The notes beneath the pieces are model-generated. The model saw nothing but the letters and a program-made list of their open reading frames with translations, was not told the DNA's origin and ran no database searches. This document shows, piece by piece, positions 1 through 9,698 of a stretch of 64,000 bases of DNA. The DNA lies in contig CM071935.1 of assembly GCA_016081115.2 (NCBI GenBank), positions 51,384,680 to 51,448,679 of the forward strand. Direction: 5' to 3'. This DNA is from Rehmannia glutinosa. Its lineage: Eukaryota > Streptophyta > Magnoliopsida > Lamiales > Orobanchaceae. Made by a program: the position numbers and the translations under genes. Numbering within the stretch: the stretch's first letter is position 1; every line of letters begins with the position of its first letter.

Positions 1-129
1 AGACTTTCGTCTCAAAGTGTAACAATTTCTTCTTGACTAAGTCCAAATCTTTGTGCGATTTTTTGCTCTTTTGCTTCTTACTCACCGTTGATTTGATGAG
101 CGACCGGTGAGAATCACTATGTACTAGTA

Positions 130-600
130 GTCGTTTTAGGCCCATAGAATTTTGCCATATCTAGGCCCACTTGAGAAGTGCCTCATATTAAACCGTTGTT
201 CGTTGCGGGAAGCTGGAATCGTCACGGCCGAGCGATATCATTTACGGTTTGGATCGATTATCACGATTCCGCCCCCTGCTCAAACTGCGATGGAGGAGCC
301 ATCAACGAATAACTTCCATTCTTGGTCTTCCATAACTTCCGATTGTATGGAAGGTGTGAATTCGGCCACAAAGTCGGCTAAAGCGACCTTTTATTGTTGT
401 GCGCGGTTCATATAGAATATCAAAGCGGCGAGCTCGGCGACCCACTTGATCATCCAGGCCCGGAAGTGTCGGTCGGTGTAAATACCTTGATTGGGTAGTT
501 CGTCAAGCCCTATAATCTTGTGCTCTAGAAAATATGGACGGAGTTTCGCGCGCATGATGATTAATGAATAAGCTAACTTTTCCATTGGCGGATAGCGGGC
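130..600 (-). pseudogene. Gypsy RNase H domain remnant
   Basis: The minus strand at 585-391 encodes MEKLAYSLIIMRAKLRPYF, which matches the stretch joining RT to RNase H in gypsy polyproteins, where a conserved EKLAYALI..RKLRPYF motif recurs. Further downstream (about 300-130) a degenerate run with GSSIAV, AGGGIVI and a shortened NEQ segment resembles the start of the retroviral-type RNase H fold (DGSS...G.G.V......NEAEY). Several stops and a frameshift separate the two parts. It is the most 3' piece of this element in the window. Confidence 0.7.
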
Positions 601-699
601 TCGGCGTCATGTAACGCTTGTAGTGTAATAATAGGATGTTGAATAGAATTATCTAGACCGACTAACACAAGCGACGGCGTATTCGGATCTTGCCAAGTA

Positions 700-1801
700 C
701 AAATATAAGTTCTCCCCTTGGGTAGGTTTTTGCAATATAGGAATTGAAAGAGGTGGTGTTTGAGGATTCAAAGGCGACTGTGCTTGCTCGGTCCACTCAA
801 AATTTTTGGTCTTTTTATGATTTCAAAGAAAGGTTTACACTTATCTGTGGATCATGAAATGAATCGATTAAGGCGGCCAATCGGCTGTCGGACTTTGTAT
901 CCTTTTTGAGAATTTGGGGGTTCAAGATCGATGATGGCTTTTATTTTATGCAGGTTAGCCGATTCCCCTTTGGTGATTGTATACCCCAAGAATTTACCCG
1001 AGCCGAGCCCCAAACGTACATTTTCTCGGGTTTAACATCATCTTTATGTGATAAATTCCACGGCGAGAGAAGAATGATGTATTTTCTTCGTCATCCGGGT
1101 GCATTCATATTTGGTTGTAACGAGTATGCATCCATGAAACTTCGTTAATTCGTGTCCGTAGTGGCATCTACCATATAATCAATGTTCGGTAATGGATAAC
1201 TATCCTTAGGGCATGCCTTATTTAGGTCGGTGAAATCACGCACGGGCGCCATTGGCCATTGCTTTTCTTGACGAGCAGGATTGGCCACCCATCGGGATAG
1301 AAGGCTTCTGGATAAATTGATTATCTAGCAACTTGTTAACTTTCGGCCTCGAGTGCAACTTACTGTCGGGGCGAGTTTGCTTTTTTACGGATAATGGGCG
1401 GAACGTTAGATCGATATTAAGGCGGTAGCATGCATGCTTGAGGTCGATTCGAGCATATTGCATGAGTCAAGCAAAGCGTCGAGATTATTTCCCAAAAACT
1501 CAATCAATTCGGTTCGATATGGTTCTGGGAGGTCATGGCCAATACGTAAATGGCGCCCCTCGCTTGGCCTTCCGACGTCGATCGTATCGACCTGCTCTAC
1601 TGGTTCCGCCTGTTTTCTTTTCTTGCTCTGCCCTTCTTTTCTCTGCAGAGGCAATTCATCTTCAGTGGCCGGCTCATTATTGGCTGCCGGTTCGCCTTTC
1701 GTTGTCGGTACATCTCTCGGCTCTATCCTCCTTCCTTGTTCTTCCATCATCGGTTCCTTCCCAGGTCGACGACCTGGATTATCCTCCTGAACAATCACCA
1801 C
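700..1801 (-). pseudogene. Gypsy reverse transcriptase remnant with upstream linker
   Basis: The minus strand from 1801 begins with a charged, low-complexity linker, then LPEPYRTELIEFLGNNLDAL near 1560, the conserved segment before RT in plant gypsy elements. From 1463 it continues with HACYRLNIDLTFRPLSVKK and VNKLLDNQFIQ, the usual entry to the RT palm. After a frameshift near 1250 the same strand gives DFTDLNKACPKDSYPLPNID and then a degraded SFMDAY...Q.N.N.PG block, which are RT fingers motifs. At least three disruptions are visible, so no active enzyme can be made. Confidence 0.82.
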
Positions 1802-1911
1802 CTCCCGCTCGGGCTCCTCTTTTGTCTGGGGATCGCCTTGCGTGGTCCCACTGGTTTCTCTCGTTCCATCACATTAATCTCCACCGGTCGGAGTTTGAGA
1901 GAGCATTCTCG

Positions 1912-2343
1912 TCATTCCCTCTGATCCCCCTTATGTAAGGCCTCGCCATCAGGTGTTGGGAATTTTATGCAAAAATGATATATTGAAATGGCCGCTTTTA
2001 TATGATAAAGCAACGACCTTCCAATAATGGCATTGTACTCCGAATCGGCGTTGATTATTTTGAATGTTGTCATGACGGTTCGTTTATGGGACCCTTGTCC
2101 CATTTGAATGGGCAAGTCAACTTCCCCGAGCGGAATTATTCTTCATCCTCCAAACCCCAGAATGCCGTCGTTGCATGGATGGATATAACTATCATCCACA
2201 TTCAATCTTCGAAAAGCTCGGACATAAATGACCGATGAGTAGCTTCCAGAATCGATCAAAATTCTATGAACTGGAATACCCAAAATCGGTGCGGTAATGA
2301 CCAGGGGGTCAGAATGAGGGTGGACCACCTTGTCGGCATCCAC
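1912..2343 (-). pseudogene. Gypsy aspartic protease remnant
   Basis: The minus strand at 2343-2143 reads ...ITAPILGIPVHRILIDSG followed by SYSSVIY, containing the catalytic D-S-G of retropepsins. The C-terminal half lies in another frame at 2115-1912 and carries YNAIIGRSLLYHIKAAIS, matching the YNAIIGRPWL motif of plant gypsy proteases. A frameshift around 2120-2150 separates them. The domain lies between gag (right) and RT (left), as expected for Ty3-gypsy. Confidence 0.85.
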
Positions 2344-2370
2344 GTCCGAGAACTCAAAGAGGCCGGTGGG

Positions 2371-4000
2371 TTAGCCTCCCTTGATTTCTGCCACCCAAAC
2401 TTGCCTTTCGGCGTGGGTGGCCTGTCTAACATCAGCCTTTCTTTTCCTGTTAGAGCGGCTATCTTCGGCTGTGTTAGTGTTGATTCGATTCACGTTCGAC
2501 ATCATGAGGATCTCCCTATCCTGATTTTCGGCCGGTGGTGCCGGCAGGAGAGCTAGATTTGTTATGCGCTCCGGGTTGACACCTTGAGCCCGTGCCGGCG
2601 GGGGCGGTAGTTCATAAACGTATCTTTTGAGACCGCCCTGCCGAACAATACGCATAATTTCCCTGATTAGATCTCGACACTCATCAGTATCGTGACCTAT
2701 CGATTTATGATAGGCACAGTATCGACGTGAATCTAATTTGGCCAGCTCAATCTTCAAAGGCCGAGCCGGAGGCAACAAATTCAGACCTTGTACTTCATTC
2801 CATATGGCTGATGGAGTGTGGGTCAAAGTACTCCTCAACGCGGCAACTTCGGCTCGTGCTTCCTGGCGAGCCCTGAATCCGGTGGTCGGGTATTCCGAGA
2901 ACGGTCTAAATCCCGACCCCGACCCAATTGCTGATTCCTTCCTTCCGTCCTTTTTCACGCCCCCTGGCCGGTACTCGGGGCGGTTACTTGCCATGGCTTC
3001 TTCCGCGCAAATATGGCATTCCGCGCGGACCAGAAATTCTTGGTACGAGGTCGCCCCCGATTCATGGATAGAGTAGTTAAACCAAGTTTCGGGGGCAAGG
3101 CCAGCCATGCATTTGTAATTAAAATGGCATCATCGACACAGGTTCCATCTCTCGAACTTGCTTATTGAGCGAGAGATATAGCTTTTCGAGGGGTTTGTCC
3201 TTCCCTTGTTTGATGTTCACAAGAGAGTCCTTAGGTGCGGCTCGGACCTTGGAAGTCAAGAAATGTGTCGTAAAGGAGGAGGCCAAATCCTCGAGGCGAA
3301 TGGACCCCTGTGGTAGGGTCTAAACCAACGGTGGGCTCGGTCGCCCGGTGTCGATGGGAAAGCCTGCGAGAGGATGGCATCACTAGGGTTGTGCAGTTCC
3401 ATCCATGCTAAGTACTTGTGGACATGAGTGGTCGGGTCGGTTTCCCGTTGTAGAGACCGGCACGGGGATTTTCAACTTTGGTGGTAACGAGATTGCCAGG
3501 ATACCAGGGAAAACGGCGATATAATAGGCTGGTTGACTCATTCTGGGGGCGGCCTCGAGGCGGTTCGCGCTTACGGACCGCCCTCCAATTAATTCAACGA
3601 CGGCGAAGGCGCTGAATCTCTACATCCGTTCTGCCATAAAGGCTAGGGGCTTGAGTCAGTTGACCACTAGCGGTTCTCGCTCATCAGGAACCGGAGTCGG
3701 GAACTTATGGATCGGCGGGCGTAGAGGATCGATCCCGATCATCCAAGCAAACACCGAATGGGCATGCGATGTCGTGTTGGCTCGGTAGTGACTCGCTACA
3801 CGACTTTGCCCTTCATCATCTTTCGCGGCCGTCTTCTATCACGACGGAAACGCTTATTCATTACGAACTAGCCTCTTGGGCTTCATTATGAGAAACCCGT
3901 GGACTTGAGGATTGATGTTAATATTTAGTTGTGGATTGAGTGGGTTAGTATTTACAAGAAGTGGAGGAGGTGCTTGGGAGTTGGTAGTGGCGAGTGTTTG
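2371..4000 (-). pseudogene. Gypsy gag remnant
   Basis: The best-preserved part is 3108-2371 (245 codons, minus). It starts with MAGLAPETWFNYSI, has a middle linker rich in R and E, and near residues 130-145 holds CAYHKSIGHDTDECRDL, a C-x2-H...H...C knuckle variant common in plant gypsy gag, followed by RQGGLKRYV. The stretch 3110-3900 continues gag upstream in broken frames, with recognisable pieces of the retrotransposon gag core such as a W-Y-P-G-N-L-V run near 3500. Stops and shifts are frequent upstream of 3108. Confidence 0.8.
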
Positions 4001-4267
4001 TGAAATGAGTTGGTTCATTTATCAGACGAAAGTTGGGTTAGCAATTAGTTGAGCGAAAGGAAATAAAGTGGTGCTCCTGTACATGCAGGGCATATGTTGA
4101 CCATTAGTGGTACGGCGGTTTGGTTGTTAAAGTGTTGCTCTTGATCAAACGAGCATTTCTCGATTGTTGACTCATTTTGTCTATTACGAAAAGTATGAGC
4201 GTTGAAATTTACCTGGTTTTCGCTTAACTTGTGTTAGCCTGGAATTTCGGATTTGGACCAATACGGG

Positions 4268-4287
4268 CCCTCCTTCTAGCGCCAATT
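4268..4287 (-). other. Primer-binding site of gypsy element
   Basis: Directly inside the LTR end the minus strand reads AATTGGCGCTAGAAGGAGGG. Many plant gypsy elements have TTGGCGCC at this spot, complementary to a tRNA 3' end. The tRNA species was not determined. Confidence 0.6.
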
Positions 4288-4918
4288 TGTTGGCGTGCGT
4301 TTTGGTCAACAAGCAAAATATGTAATAAATTTAACACGTGGAAATATAAGCGCGTAACATGTGTTTATTTATGGCTAATTCTGCCTTTTTGTGATACAAT
4401 GCCGGCCAGAACTATCGGGTCGGTCTTGCGATAATAACACGTTTTTGGTGTTTTTCTATATTTTCTCCCCTCTCTTTTTCCTTAATTGAGGCCTTTTATA
4501 CCCCTTTCGTAAGTGACTTTTCATGATCATCTTTGCACTAATCGATCACTAATCGGTAAAATAATTTGAAAAGGACACATGTTCCTTTCTAATCGTGCAT
4601 GTCACCAAATCTTGCCACTTGGTGACTCCTCTTAATAACTTTTCGACACGTGGCGGTTTACGATACCAATAAAGCACTAAGTATGGGCAAGCATGGGTAA
4701 ATGGTTATTTTTATGAATCATCGCGCATGCGTTTCATGAAATTTGGGCTCGGGGTCGGGGCTCGCGATCATCTTTGTGGTTGGGCTCGGTGCGGGCGTGC
4801 CTAATTCATGACGTGTCACCGGGCACCGTTATCGTGCGGCGTCACTGTAGGCCCCCACTCGGATGTGTCTTTGGGTGATGGCGTGGATTAATTTCTTCGG
4901 CTCGGCTCGGCGTCATCA
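4288..4918 (-). repeat. 5' LTR of gypsy element
   Basis: On the minus strand it starts TGATGACGCCGAG at 4918 and ends CGCCAACA at 4288, giving the canonical TG...CA ends and a length of 631 bp. The right side continues without a break into intron 3 of the reductase gene. The second LTR is outside the window, so the target duplication cannot be checked. Confidence 0.75.
4492..4500 (-). promoter_or_regulatory. LTR TATA box
   Basis: TATAAAAGG on the minus strand, about 420 bp into the LTR, is the likely U3 core promoter. It points left, in the same direction as the interrupted reductase gene. Confidence 0.5.
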
Positions 4919-4979
4919 ACCAACTTTTAGATTCCTTGATAGGTATATAACAAAGATTTGAAAAATCATTTCTGCTAAC
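4919..4979 (-). other. Remnant of reductase intron 3
   Basis: Sixty-one bases of intron follow the exon 3 donor before the LTR starts at 4918. No acceptor or further exon is present. Confidence 0.75.
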
Positions 4980-5146
4980 CTTGTCATTGCTCCCTGCACT
5001 TCCAACAACGTAACAACCCATCAATTTTGCAAACTGGCCAACAAGCTGACCGACAGCTCCAGACGCAGCAGAAATGAACACAGCTTCTCCCTTTTTGGGG
5101 GAGCCAACCTCATAAAAACCAGCATATGCAGTTACGCCAGGCATAC
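4980..5146 (-). CDS. Alkenal reductase exon 3
   Basis: The acceptor is TTCATAG before 5146 and the donor is AAG|GTTAGC at 4979. It completes the split Gly codon and encodes MPGVTAYAGFYEVGSPKKGE, then the Rossmann AxxGxxG loop (AASGAVG), ending at GSAGSNDK. The family continues here with a helix in exon 4, which is absent from the window. Confidence 0.92.
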
Positions 5147-5399
5147 CTATGAAGAAATATATAGCACAATAAAGCAGCTATAAAAGGACACAAAAATGAC
5201 AAAATAATCACTTTTACAAGTAATGTAAACAAAAATCACAAGTAGTAGAATTGTAGAAAAACCAGTACATGTTATACTACTATGGACTTTCATAATGAGT
5301 GAACACAGACTATTACTATATCGTATTCCAGTCGGATACCTTATATGTTCTAGAAAAACTGCTTCACAGGCCACAAGTTTTTGTATAATCTATGTATTA

Positions 5400-5985
5400 G
5401 GTAAAAATGCAATAATGGTCCTGTAACTAATAGGGGCTGTCAAAAATAGTCTTATTTGAATTCAAAAAATCAATTTAGTCATGAAACTAATTAAAAACGC
5501 TCAAATTTATCCAACTTTTTTAAGATTAACTTGATATTGCCACGTGAAAGGTTACTACATGGCTTGAAAACATTTGGGATTTTGGATCTTTCGGCCTCCT
5601 TATATATTTTTTAGATTCCATATATGATTTTGAGCCCACATAGGGGAAGCGAATAATGGCGAGACTGGATTAAAAATACCATTTACCTTATCTGAGTTGC
5701 AACAAAAATAGCATTATCCAATTTCGTCATCATTCTATCTCTCCACGTGGATACCAAATTATATACGAAAGTAAAAAAATAAGCAACTCGACCAAATAAA
5801 TCCATAAATCCCCAATATTTTCATCAAATGCATTTCATGTGACAAATCCGGACAATATTAAAAATTTCGGACAAATTTGGACTTAATTAGAACTTTCATA
5901 TTGACTACAATGAATTTTTGAATTCGAACAGGACTCTTTTGACACAGCCCATTTAGTTACATGACCAATTTTGCATTTCTGGCTA
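5400..5985. mobile_element. Foldback MITE, Mutator-like, in reductase intron 2
   Basis: About 85 bp at the left end (AAATGCAATAATGGTCCTGT..., from 5405) recur inverted at the right end (reverse complement AAATGCAAAATTGGTCATGT..., from about 5975), with matches continuing through GGGCTGT, CAAAA and GAATTCAAAAA. The element is flanked by ATGTATTA at 5392-5399 and 5986-5993, 8 of 9 bp if one more base is counted. Long imperfect TIRs with an 8-9 bp duplication fit a non-autonomous Mutator-like element. It has no coding capacity. Confidence 0.75.
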
Positions 5986-5993
5986 ATGTATTA

Positions 5994-6560
5994 CTCTGTA
6001 CCATTTATAAAAGGTTTCAACCACAATGCTAAAGAATCAGGCTTTTCCTTCTTTCTTGTTATATCATCTTATTGGGACATCTCTTCATACGTTCTTCTTT
6101 GTTTGTCAGCATGATTTTTCTATGCATGCGCCATTTGCCTCACTGCTCTTCCCCTCGACTATCCCCTCTTTCTCTGTGTCTGATTGTGTAGATTTTATTT
6201 TTGTCCAGCCCACAGAAGGAAATGAATACATGGCTAATTTTGGCCCCATATTTCTCACATCTCTCCGCAACTCCTCATAATGAAATCAAGTAAAGCTTAG
6301 GCAGTAAGTTATCTTCACATATACAAAAACAATGTTCTAGAAAGAAGTAGCTTCAGCTTAATGTAATCTGTATATACCGAAAAGCCATATACAGTCCCCA
6401 TCGATAAGAGACATATATTACAAAATGTTGTTTGATGATGAGAACATGATCATGATGCAACAAACAAAAAGAAGGAATCCATAATTCGTTTCAATACCTT
6501 GTAACTGAAATGATAAAGAAAGGAAAATATATATGAGTGTTTATTCAGAGACCAAATTAC
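5994..6560. other. Rest of reductase intron 2
   Basis: AT-rich intron sequence between the foldback element and exon 2. I see no gene or clear repeat here; short reading frames in it have no recognisable family. Confidence 0.6.
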
Positions 6561-6738
6561 CAAGAATTCCGGTATAGTAGGAGAGAGGCACATCTGTGTG
6601 TTGAATTTTAAAGGAAGTTGCTGGAGTTGTAATAAGGGTGTACTCTTCCCACCCTGTTGCTCCCCAAATCAGGTCACCACTCTTCAAGTTAGGATAAGAA
6701 GAGTCCACTACTCTCGACACTCCATAACCCTCAATTGG
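6561..6738 (-). CDS. Alkenal reductase exon 2
   Basis: The acceptor is TTTACAG just before 6738 and the donor is TTG|GTAATT at 6560. It encodes PIEGYGVSRVVDSSYPNLKS through YYTGIL, covering the substrate-binding GroES-like part. It is 178 nt, so the last base starts a split Gly codon. No stop or shift is seen. Confidence 0.92.
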
Positions 6739-7023
6739 CTGTAAATGAGAGGAGAGGCAAGGTTAGAACAAGTGCAAAAGTTAAAGCTGGGAGCGTTTGT
6801 TCCATAACTATTGCTTATAAACAAGGCTCTATCCCTCTATCTAATCAATATGGGACAACTCACAAGTGACATATTTTGACAGATATCTGCTATTCCTCCC
6901 CTACTTACAGATTTGATTAATTGGATCAGAAACAAAACTTGACACTTGATAACACTAAAAAAAGTGATTGTCAGCCAGTTGACACTCGCTAAAGAAAAGA
7001 AAAGAAAACAACTTTGTTTTTGC

Positions 7024-7960
7024 CAGGATGGCCTAGTAGAGTAGGGTAGATTCTTTAGGCCAAAACCTCAAATTCGAATCCCACCTATGCACCACTTGGT
7101 CGAACTTGTTATGCAGGACTTGCCTAGGGATGACAATGGGTAGGATTCAGGTAGGATCCTATACCTCCATCCCCATCCCCATTTATTATAATCATACTCA
7201 TCCCCATCCCCATACCCATCGGGTATTCAGTTTCATACACATCCCCATACCCATCGGAAGATCGGGTATTCATACCCTACCCATACCATGTTACCACTTA
7301 CAATTGTATTTTTTCAAATTTAAGTTATTTCTTTTTTTTAAAGAGAAATTTGAGTTATTTAAATAAAGTTATAGATATTTACTAAATTCTTAAGGAAACA
7401 ATAAGAAAAAAGGAAAAAAGATAAAAGTTAGCCAACTAAATATTATAAAAATATAGCAAAATATTAAAAATGATTAAACAAGAGTGTTAGTGGGTTAGTA
7501 GATTTTGGTTGGGACCTAGGGAATAAATCCATTTTTTTAAATATAAATAAATAGAGTTGTAAAAATAAAAAAACTATATGTAAAATATTATAAATAAATA
7601 TATATATGTAAATATATTATATATATAATATTATTTTAATCGAGTATCGGGTAGGGTATGGGTAGGGTGTATCTAGACCCACTTCCATACCCATACCCGA
7701 AAATTCTCATACTCACGTATCCATTTATTTAATCGGGTACAAAACATCCTCCATACCCTCCTCTGTTAGGGTAGGGTATCGGATTCTCCGTCGGATTCGG
7801 AAAAAATTGCCATCCCTAGATTTGCCTAGTGCAGTTTATCTGACTAGAGTGGTTCGCACTGGCGTCCAATAGTTTAACTTAAGCTTGGAGTAATGAAAAT
7901 TCTAACTCGAAATACGATGCCTTCAGAAGTTACGCCACAAATAGACGAGTAACCAATAAA
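7024..7960 (+). mobile_element. tRNA-derived SINE split by a hAT MITE (reductase intron 1)
   Basis: From about 7024 the sequence has a box A-like TGGCCTAGTAGAG and, at 7071-7082, a box B-like AATTCGAATCCC, spaced as in a tRNA promoter. It continues with the TTATGCAGGACTTGCC and TAGTGCAGTTTA body typical of plant SINEs. The body is interrupted at 7125-7818 by a hAT MITE and resumes at 7827. The 3' limit near 7960 is approximate. RNA polymerase III transcription is expected of the family, not shown. Confidence 0.55.
7125..7818. mobile_element. Non-autonomous hAT element (MITE), 694 bp
   Basis: The ends are TAGGGATGACAAT and, inverted, TAGGGATGGCAAT. The flanks are GACTTGCC (7117-7124) and GATTTGCC (7819-7826), an 8-bp duplication with one mismatch. 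The interior is rich in ATACCCAT/GGGTAT motifs near both ends and AT-rich in the middle, without coding capacity. It lies inside a SINE in reductase intron 1. Confidence 0.85.
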
Positions 7961-8174
7961 GACATATATTAAAAAAAATCCTAGAAGAAACCAAGAATTT
8001 CAATCCCCAAATTACAAAAGCAACCATTCAATCAATCGCAGCATAGTTATAAATATCTACACACCATCATTTCCTCACACACTTGAGCATCAATAATTAA
8101 TTTTTGTTTCCCAAAGAAAAACAACAACTTCACAAGAAAAGAAAAACTCAAATTTACGGTGAGAACTAACTTAC

Positions 8175-8408
8175 AGAGCCGGGGATGAACGAGTTTACGT
8201 TGTTTCCTTCGACCTTTTTCATGCGATTACGCATGTAAGGGTCACAGGACAAGTACAGATTCTTGACCAAAACGGCGTCGTTGCAGTCATCAGGAACCTT
8301 CAACTTGACAGTGGAGGTTTTCAAAAGCAAATCGGATTCTTTTGGAAAACCCGTGACGTAGTCTTTCAGTATCACCTGCTTGTTATTGCTCATCATTTCT
8401 TCTCCCAT
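8175..8408 (-). CDS. Alkenal reductase exon 1
   Basis: It starts with ATG at 8408 (MGEEMMSNNKQVILKDYVTG) and ends ...NSFIPGS at the donor GTAAGT (8174). The phase is 0. The start at 8408 is preferred because family proteins begin a few residues before the NKQV block. An in-frame upstream ATG at 8537 would add 43 residues unlike the family. A Met four codons after the first is an alternative. Confidence 0.9.
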
Positions 8409-8694
8409 TTCTGCAGCTGCCCTATATTGTATGTTCTCACAGCTTTCAGTCTGCGCTCTGTTTTTTGTATAATTTAAGTTGCTGTGTTTGTATGTATTGG
8501 AGGGAAATCGGCCATGGAAATGCCCACAAAGGAACAAATATCTTCCATCGTTTTACAGTGGTGAAATTTAGATCATATGTGTGGTGGAAGTGTCTCGAGA
8601 AATCGCAGCACAGGATCGGTTTCTACAAATTAGCATGATGGACCATTGCTTTCGATTAATTGCTCTTCGACCCCTAAAAACCAAGGACCGTCAT
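8409..8694 (-). promoter_or_regulatory. 5' flank and likely promoter/UTR of the reductase gene
   Basis: The 286 bp between the start codon and the hAT-like element at 8695 should hold the 5' UTR and core promoter. I see no strong TATAAA match. An open frame continues upstream from the start to 8537, so the initiation codon is judged by family length only. Confidence 0.4.
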
Positions 8695-9481
8695 CAGAGC
8701 CGTCCTAAGTTTCGAGGGACCTGGAGCGAATATAAAAAATGGGGCCCTCGTGTTTACATAAAAAAATTAAGAATAAAAAATTCAACGGTACAAATAAAAT
8801 TTCATTGATTTAACATTAAAAAATAACATATATAATAACAGAAATAAAATACTCAACCTTTAACATTTCGGTCTTTTTAAAATAAATTACGAAAAAAATT
8901 GTTCAATATAATTTACCATAGAGAAAAAAAAATTAGCTATGAAAACTAATCTTCTTGCATTTTTAAATTCTATAATTCTATTTTTAGGTTTTGCAAAAGG
9001 AAAAAAATGGCAAATATGAAGGAAGGAATGGGGACTTAAAGGTGGGCAACTCTTTCAATTCTTCAGTTATATTTTTTGGTTTTGCAAAAAGAAAAATATA
9101 TAGTTAGATTAAAAAAAAGTTAGATAGATAGGCGGGAAAAAAATAATTGCATAGCATGGCAAAAAAAAACCTCCACTTATATTTTTTTGCAAAAAGAAAA
9201 AATATAGTTACATAGAAAGACAAAAAAGAAAACCAAATAGTTATATAGAAAGGCAAAAAAAAAGAAAACTAATATTACTTTTATTAGTATTTGAAGACAT
9301 GACCATGAGTAATAAGAAGCATCACAACCACTATGGCAAGTCAATCATTAATACACAAATTAAACCTTTGATTAATATATCCAATACATATACATATAAA
9401 ATAAATAAAAAAAATCCGGGGCCCTTGCCGGCGGGGGCCCTGTGAGGCAACACCACGTGCACCGCTCCAGCACCGCCCCTG
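8695..9481. mobile_element. Non-autonomous hAT-like element upstream of reductase, 787 bp
   Basis: The ends are CAGAGCCGTCCTAAG and, inverted, CAGGGGCGGTGCTGG. It is flanked by perfect 8-bp duplications ACCGTCAT at 8687-8694 and 9482-9489. GGGGCCCT-type motifs occur near both ends and the interior is A-rich and non-coding. CAGGGGCGG-type termini with 8-bp duplications are seen in plant hAT-like elements. Confidence 0.8.
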
Positions 9482-9489
9482 ACCGTCAT

Positions 9490-9627
9490 ATTAAAAGTTA
9501 AAAGGTGGCACTCTTCACACCCCCGAAATTTACAAACACATCCACCTCCATATAATTTAAAAAATGTCTTTAGTTTAAAAGACTATAATACCTGTTTTTC
9601 ATCTTCTTTCCCATACCCATCACATTC
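9490..9627. other. Short unique spacer
   Basis: It separates the hAT-like element from the LINE 3' end. The last 13 bases (9615-9627, ACCCATCACATTC) are the left target duplication of the LINE. Nothing else is recognised. Confidence 0.6.
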
Positions 9628-9646
9628 TTTTTTTTTTTTTTTTTTT
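9628..9646 (-). other. LINE poly(A) tail
   Basis: An uninterrupted run of 19 T on the plus strand marks the 3' end of the minus-strand LINE. It directly abuts the left target duplication. Confidence 0.85.
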
Positions 9647-9698
9647 GAGCAAGAAATAGCAATCTTATATTAATGAAAAATTGGGGCCTCTGCCTGGG

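Larger units (their letters stand above)
1..4918 (-). mobile_element. Ty3-gypsy retrotransposon, 5' part, decayed
   Basis: Read on the minus strand, the order is LTR (4918 to 4288), primer-binding site, gag, aspartic protease, reverse transcriptase, RNase H, running off the left edge of the window. Protease before RT, with no integrase in between, is the Ty3-gypsy order. All domains are cut by stops and frameshifts, so this is a dead copy. The integrase and 3' LTR must lie outside the window. The element inserted into intron 3 of the alkenal reductase gene at 4980-8408 and reads in the same direction as that gene. The lineage within gypsy was not determined; the gag tail and RT linker resemble plant Tat/Athila-type elements. 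Confidence 0.88.
4980..8408 (-). pseudogene. NADPH-dependent 2-alkenal / double-bond reductase gene, 5' three exons, cut off by LTR element
   Basis: Three exons join in frame with GT-AG introns: 8408-8175 (78 codons), 6738-6561 (178 nt) and 5146-4980 (167 nt), for 193 codons in total. The protein matches the zinc-independent medium-chain reductase family of plants (2-alkenal reductase, allyl alcohol dehydrogenase and phenylpropenal double-bond reductase types), which reduce the C=C bond of reactive alkenals or phenylpropenals with NADPH in the cytosol. Visible marks are DPYMRNRM, FIPGS followed by PIEGYGVSRVVDS, TGWEEYT, LGMPGVTAYAGFYEVG and the nucleotide-binding AASGAVGQLVGQFAKLMGC. Family members are about 345 residues, so the C-terminal 40% is missing. 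A gypsy LTR lies 61 bp into intron 3. Either the last exons lie beyond the left edge or the gene is truncated. Reading through intron 3 would end at a stop in the LTR at 4842. Confidence 0.9.

Noticed and set aside
6026..6280. 84-codon frame in reductase intron 2
   Set aside because: Phe/Ser-rich chance frame within an intron, with no family resemblance.
8409..8537. N-terminal extension of the reductase from ATG 8537
   Set aside because: It would add 43 residues unlike the family start and with no targeting-peptide character clear enough to support it; ATG 8408 gives the expected N-terminus.
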